The notes under the pieces are model-generated. The model was not told the origin of the DNA and did no database searches. It saw only the letters and a program-made list of their open reading frames with translations. From NCBI GenBank assembly GCA_900551955.1, contig UWSE01000016.1:1-14295 (forward strand): a stretch of DNA of 14,295 nt, read 5' to 3'. This DNA is from an uncultured Mollicutes bacterium (GTDB lineage: Bacteria > Bacillota_I > Bacilli_A > UBA3375). Of this stretch, positions 12,074 to 14,295 are shown piece by piece. Both the position numbers and the translations under genes were made by a program. Each line of letters begins with the position of its first letter. The first letter of the stretch is position 1.

Positions 12074-13876
12074 CTAATTAGCTACTTGCAATACAGGCGC
12101 AAACTCATCTACACTTTTTAATAAGTGTTCTTGTTTAACGACTTTTTTATACATATCATTTCCACGAGAGTAATTGTTTTCTAAAATTTGTTTAGCAAGC
12201 CCTAAACAACGTTCATACTCATTACCCTTAAACATTAACATTAATTCATCTAAACTTTTCTCTAAACGTTGATTACTTCCAGCTTTAACACTACATAAAC
12301 CAATATATTTAATTAAGTTTTCACAACCTAATTTACGAACAATATCTTTTCTTAATGTTCCAATTGAATCTTTATCACCAATTAAAGTTATAAAAGCATT
12401 GTTGATTTTTTCAGTTAAATTAGTTACTTGTGCTAAGTTAATTTTTTCTTCAGCTAATTCTTGTTCTAAACGATCATATAAGTTACCACAAATTAACAAT
12501 TCTTCACGTAAGCGTGGACTTAAACTGTTATAGTGTTTATTTCTTCTTAAGTATAATTCAATTTCAAGTAAAGTATTTTGATATTTTTCTAACACTTCTT
12601 GACCACGGATTTCATCATAACGAATACCACGTAATTGTTCTATCGCTACTTTCACGCTATTATTGATGTGTTTTAAGAATGATTGGGCTTGTTTAGCTCG
12701 ATCAATTAAACGTGGGAAGTCTTCTTTAGCTTCATGAATAATTTCAACTAAACGAGAATAATCATTTTTAAAACTTTCATATTGAATACTTAATTCTTCT
12801 ACTTTTAACATTTGATCAGTATTATCAATGTTATATTTAGCACGAATATCTTCTACTTCTACTTCTGCAGCTTCAAACACTTGATTTAAACGTTCTAAGA
12901 TAGTTGCGTTAGTTTCTTCTATATCAATTAATTCATTAACATATCCAGCTTGTACTTCAATATCATTTAAAATATTAGTTGTTGTTTCTACTAATTCTTC
13001 AATTTGCGCTTTAATTGTTCTTAAATTATGTGCATCTAATTCTTTAAAAGAAACAGCTTTTAAGTTGTCCATTAACATTTCTTTATTCATGTTAATTTCG
13101 CTTAAAATATCATCCAAATTATTAATTTTTAAATTATATCCGGTATCTTCAATTTTATCAACTAATAAATTAATAGTATCTGTGATGTTTGGTAATCCGA
13201 CAGTAAGGACTTGGAATAAACTAGCTAACTTGTGAGTGTATTCATCGATAGCTTGTAAATCTTGCCAGTTAGACATAACAACTTGACGTGCTTTATAGAA
13301 TTCACTATTTTTAGTTAATTCTGAATATTCCATCACACGGTTATTAGTACTAGCTAACAATGTTTCAAAATCATTATTATAAACTTCATAGATACGTAAA
13401 TGAGTATCAAAGAAAGCACGTAACTCTTTTAAGTTACTCATAATACGGAAATGGACATTTTGGTTATCAGTTGCAATTTTAGCAAAAGCACTAACACGCT
13501 CGCATAATTCTTTAATTTTAAAATCTAACCCATCAAATTCTTGTTTAACTTCTTCGTAGGCTTCGTTAAACTCTTTCATTTTAAATACAGAACTCTTATC
13601 TTGTAGCGCATCGATTGCATCAGCATAACGATCAAGACGTTCTTTATATTCGTTACGAGACTTAGTATATATCTCTAAAATTTTACGTGTATCTGGATTT
13701 TGCTCCATCTCCGCTATTTCATCTAATTTTTTGTTGATTTCAACCATTAAATCAACTAATTTTTCATAATCTTTGATCTCTTCATTCAATGAAGTATGTC
13801 TTTTTCTGTTCATAATTATAAAGGCAATACCTAAGATTACGATTATCGCTATCAATATAAAAATTATAATTTTCAT
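12074..13876 (-). CDS. ezrA: EzrA-type septation ring regulator
   Basis: This 600-residue protein has a single N-terminal membrane helix (residues 2-22, MKIIIFILIAIIVILGIAF) followed by a basic stop (N-R-K-R-H) and an entirely helical, coiled-coil/spectrin-like body, the EzrA layout of N-out anchor plus long cytoplasmic arc. Family-like segments include L-P-N-I in the middle third and a C-terminal block E-N-L-I-K-Y-I-G-L then E-Y-E-R-C-L-G-L-A-K-Q-I-L-E, matching the EzrA pattern of E-N-L-I-Q-Y-A and Y-E-x-A-L-x-x-A. Bacillus EzrA is 562 residues. EzrA binds FtsZ and restrains Z-ring formation while linking division to wall synthesis. I use the ATG at 13876, five bases after GAGG; an in-frame GTG two codons upstream (13882) lies inside the ribosome binding site. 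It is the first gene of the long envelope operon and has an extended -10 promoter. Sequence divergence leaves slight doubt. Confidence 0.85.
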   Translation of the reverse strand: MKIIIFILIAIIVILGIAFIIMNRKRHTSLNEEIKDYEKLVDLMVEINKKLDEIAEMEQNPDTRKILEIYTKSRNEYKERLDRYADAIDALQDKSSVFKMKEFNEAYEEVKQEFDGLDFKIKELCERVSAFAKIATDNQNVHFRIMSNLKELRAFFDTHLRIYEVYNNDFETLLASTNNRVMEYSELTKNSEFYKARQVVMSNWQDLQAIDEYTHKLASLFQVLTVGLPNITDTINLLVDKIEDTGYNLKINNLDDILSEINMNKEMLMDNLKAVSFKELDAHNLRTIKAQIEELVETTTNILNDIEVQAGYVNELIDIEETNATILERLNQVFEAAEVEVEDIRAKYNIDNTDQMLKVEELSIQYESFKNDYSRLVEIIHEAKEDFPRLIDRAKQAQSFLKHINNSVKVAIEQLRGIRYDEIRGQEVLEKYQNTLLEIELYLRRNKHYNSLSPRLREELLICGNLYDRLEQELAEEKINLAQVTNLTEKINNAFITLIGDKDSIGTLRKDIVRKLGCENLIKYIGLCSVKAGSNQRLEKSLDELMLMFKGNEYERCLGLAKQILENNYSRGNDMYKKVVKQEHLLKSVDEFAPVLQVAN

Positions 13877-13896
13877 TTCCACCTCACATCATGAAT

Positions 13897-13905
13897 ATTA
13901 TATCA
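13897..13905 (-). promoter_or_regulatory. ezrA operon promoter, extended -10
   Basis: On the minus strand TGATATAAT (13905-13897) is a perfect extended -10 box 20 bases before the ezrA ATG. The -35 position (about 13925-13920) reads AATAAA, so recognition must lean on the extended -10. The predicted leader is only about 14 bases and includes the GAGGTG ribosome binding site. The next plus-strand promoter (-35 at 13914-13919) lies immediately behind it. Confidence 0.65.
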
Positions 13906-13913
13906 TTTTTTAG

Positions 13914-13942
13914 TTGACATTTATTATTATTTATGGTATAAA
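13914..13942 (+). promoter_or_regulatory. Consensus promoter of the tRNA cluster
   Basis: A perfect -35 TTGACA (13914-13919), a 17-bp spacer and TATAAA (13937-13942) preceded by TGG (extended -10) form a near-ideal sigma-A promoter. Transcription would begin near 13949, about nine bases before tRNA-Asn. No terminator is seen between the tRNA genes, so all four should be one transcript. Confidence 0.9.
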
Positions 13943-13957
13943 ATATGTTGTAGTGTT

Positions 13958-14033
13958 GCCTGAATAGCTCAGTTGGGAGAGCAAACGGCTGTTAACCGTT
14001 GGGTCGTAGGTTCGAGTCCTATTTCAGGCGCCA
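13958..14033 (+). tRNA. tRNA-Asn (GTT)
   Basis: A full cloverleaf of 76 bases with encoded CCA. The acceptor GCCTGAA (13958-13964) pairs with TTCAGGC and the discriminator is G, as expected for Asn. The D arm is GCTC...GAGC. The anticodon stem AACGG/CCGTT encloses CTGTTAA with anticodon GTT at 13991-13993. The T arm is GTAGG-TTCGAGT-CCTAT with one G-U pair. It is the first gene of the cluster. Confidence 0.98.
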
Positions 14034-14044
14034 TAAATGAAAAT

Positions 14045-14120
14045 GGCCCGTTGGTGAAGCGGTTAACACACATGCCTTTCACGCATGCATTCACGGGTTC
14101 AAATCCCGTACGGGTCACCA
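14045..14120 (+). tRNA. tRNA-Glu (TTC)
   Basis: A 76-base cloverleaf with encoded CCA. The acceptor GGCCCGT pairs with ACGGGTC (one G-U pair) and the discriminator is A. The anticodon stem CATGC/GCATG encloses CTTTCAC with anticodon TTC at 14078-14080. The T arm is ACGGG-TTCAAAT-CCCGT. It lies 11 bases after tRNA-Asn. Confidence 0.98.
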
Positions 14121-14139
14121 TTTTTAATTAAATTTCAAC

Positions 14140-14214
<75 letters not shown>

Positions 14215-14220
14215 ATTTTT

Positions 14221-14295
<75 letters not shown>

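Overview
The window looks like a chromosomal segment of a very AT-rich, low-GC Gram-positive (Bacillota/Firmicutes-type) bacterium that keeps a cell wall. The pointers are an EzrA homologue (a Firmicutes division protein), a YmfH-type M16 peptidase followed by RodZ/YmfM as in Bacillus, strong AGGAGG ribosome binding sites, and an A24 prepilin peptidase followed by radC, recalling the comC-radC neighbourhood of Bacilli. TGG encodes Trp and TGA is used as a stop (M16 peptidase, DUF2304 gene), so the code is the standard bacterial one and not the mycoplasma code. An Erysipelotrichia-like or Mollicute-related walled lineage would fit, but the species cannot be named from the sequence.

Layout. (1) 73-969, minus: a leftward cluster of an unknown 138-aa protein, a short A24 prepilin peptidase and a 45-aa remnant of RadC. 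(2) 1047-1286, plus: rpmB (L28) with its own terminator, the only plus-strand protein gene. (3) 1272-2108, minus: a protein resembling a degenerate CpaE/TadZ-type ATPase, convergent with rpmB. (4) 2161-13876, minus: an almost gapless run of twelve genes, ezrA, GT2 glycosyltransferase, DUF2304 protein, rmlC, rmlA, rmlB, two GT2 rhamnosyltransferase-like genes, a short AddB-like nuclease, M16 peptidase, rodZ and an unknown membrane protein. It is closed by a strong hairpin terminator at 2141-2182. (5) 13914-14295, plus: a consensus promoter driving tRNA-Asn, tRNA-Glu and two identical tRNA-Gly genes; the cluster reaches the window edge.

The large minus-strand run is the main biological story. 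Genes are separated by 0-30 nt, or overlap by 1-14 nt, and several stop codons are fused to the next ribosome binding site, so it reads as one envelope operon of about 11.7 kb. It combines division (EzrA), cell elongation (RodZ), dTDP-sugar synthesis (RmlC, RmlA, RmlB), glycosyl transfer (three GT2 enzymes plus DUF2304) and a nuclease/peptidase pair. RmlA, RmlB and RmlC would take glucose-1-phosphate to dTDP-4-keto-L-rhamnose. The final reductase RmlD is absent here and must lie elsewhere if L-rhamnose is the product.

No CRISPR array, insertion sequence or clear defence island is visible. The less ordinary items are the truncated radC, the AddB-like protein lacking its first helicase domain, the TadZ-like protein without a Walker A motif, the orphan 138-aa and 193-aa genes, and three hairpins that contain stop codons.
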